A stretch of 13,900 nt of DNA. Source: JABJMC01 sp964473745 (GTDB lineage: Bacteria; Patescibacteriota; Gracilibacteria; UBA1369; UBA12473). Positions 13,691 to 13,900 of the stretch are shown in pieces. The stretch's first letter is position 1, and each line of letters starts with the position of its first letter. The stretch lies in NCBI GenBank assembly GCA_964473745.1, contig CAYYQE010000026.1:1-13900 (forward strand), read 5' to 3'. Below the pieces are notes generated by a model. That model searched no databases and was not told the origin of the DNA. It saw only the letters and a list, made by a program, of their open reading frames with translations. Both the position numbers and the translations under genes were made by a program.

Positions 13691-13804
13691 AAGAAATATC
13701 AAACAGCTGCGCTGTTGTTAGCTCCTCACTAAAAGACCCTCTGAAAAGCAAGCTTTTCTCGGGCCTTTAGTTCGAAGCTAAACACTTCGTGTCTGATATT
13801 TCTT
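13691..13804. repeat. 114-bp cloverleaf-like inverted repeat
   Basis: An 11-bp closing stem (13691-13701 with 13794-13804) encloses three hairpins. A is AACAGC (13702-13707) with GCTGTT (13711-13716). B is a long imperfect stem, 13728-13771, ending in GAAAAGC/GCTTTTC. C is CGAAG (13773-13777) with CTTCG (13785-13789). Hairpin A abuts the closing stem, and B and C are one base apart, as in a stacked multi-way junction. Nothing shows which strand, if either, is the RNA. It ends 19 bp before tRNA-Val. Confidence 0.55.
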
Positions 13805-13823
13805 TCTTCCACATTCTCACTGT

Positions 13824-13900
13824 GGGCGATTAGCTCAGTTGGCTAGAGCGTCTGGTTTACACCCAGAAGGTCGCTGGTTCGAGCCCAGCATCGCCCACCA
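13824..13900 (+). tRNA. tRNA-Val (anticodon UAC)
   Basis: This is a complete cloverleaf. The acceptor GGGCGAT pairs with ATCGCCC, then discriminator A and an encoded CCA at the last bases of the window. The anticodon stem TCTGG/CCAGA encloses loop TTTACAC, with anticodon TAC at 13858-13860. The T-arm is GCTGG/CCAGC with loop TTCGAGC. No promoter was found directly upstream. Confidence 0.96.

Larger units (their letters stand above)
13501..13823. other. Hairpin-rich intergenic region between two tRNA genes
   Basis: This is 323 bp with no convincing ORF on either strand. It is unlike the rest of the window in that inverted repeats occupy most of it: a 20-bp palindrome, two hairpins, a 10-bp palindrome beside a tRNA-like fragment, and a 114-bp multi-hairpin fold (each listed separately). 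No long T run follows any stem, so ordinary intrinsic termination does not explain it. It could be a transcribed tRNA spacer, a nest of small palindromic elements, or an unknown structured RNA. Confidence 0.6.

Noticed and set aside
13728..13771. Rho-independent terminator in the tRNA spacer
   Set aside because: The stem is long but no T run follows on either strand.
13501..13823. CRISPR array
   Set aside because: The repeats are inverted and of different sequence; there is no regularly spaced direct repeat and no cas gene.

Overview
The window looks like chromosomal DNA from a Patescibacteria/CPR-type bacterium, possibly a Peregrinibacteria relative; this is an inference from gene content. 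The main clue is a small PrgI-family membrane protein paired with a stand-alone TraC/VirB4 N-terminal-like protein, a pair common in CPR genomes. Supporting clues are an A/T-rich sequence, many membrane-anchored proteins, short intergenic gaps, and start codons that almost all lack a Shine-Dalgarno sequence. UGA is not recoded here: nine long genes contain no in-frame UGA, and one gene stops with UGA.

Layout. Positions 1-620 hold the 3' end of a 23S rRNA gene, a spacer with a 14-bp hairpin stem, and a 5S rRNA gene. On the minus strand (5066 down to 645), a good promoter drives PrgI and the TraC-like protein. They are followed by a large, divergent RelA/SpoT-like protein with its own promoter. 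It keeps the HD hydrolase residues, TGS and ACT domains, but shows no recognisable (p)ppGpp synthetase motifs. On the plus strand, lepA (EF4) is followed by a two-gene unit: a membrane-anchored extracytoplasmic solute-binding protein whose 3' end overlaps a transmembrane HAMP-SpoIIE/PP2C phosphatase. That pair converges on glyA so tightly that both stop codons share one TTAA.

A minus-strand one-carbon pair comes next: 5-formyltetrahydrofolate cyclo-ligase, then glyA. A 156-bp near-palindromic element lies between them and supplies the last codons and the stop of the cyclo-ligase. A membrane-anchored HtrA/DegP-type serine protease follows. Then come tRNA-Leu(GAG), a 323-bp non-coding stretch crowded with inverted repeats, and tRNA-Val(UAC), which ends at the last base.

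The least ordinary material is: (i) the RSH-like protein with a replaced synthetase region; (ii) the coupled binding protein and phosphatase, which resembles a one-operon sensing pathway; (iii) the palindrome that forms a gene end; (iv) the hairpin cluster between the tRNAs, including a cloverleaf-like fold and a piece resembling the tRNA-Val 5' half. No CRISPR array, transposase, integrase or phage gene is visible.
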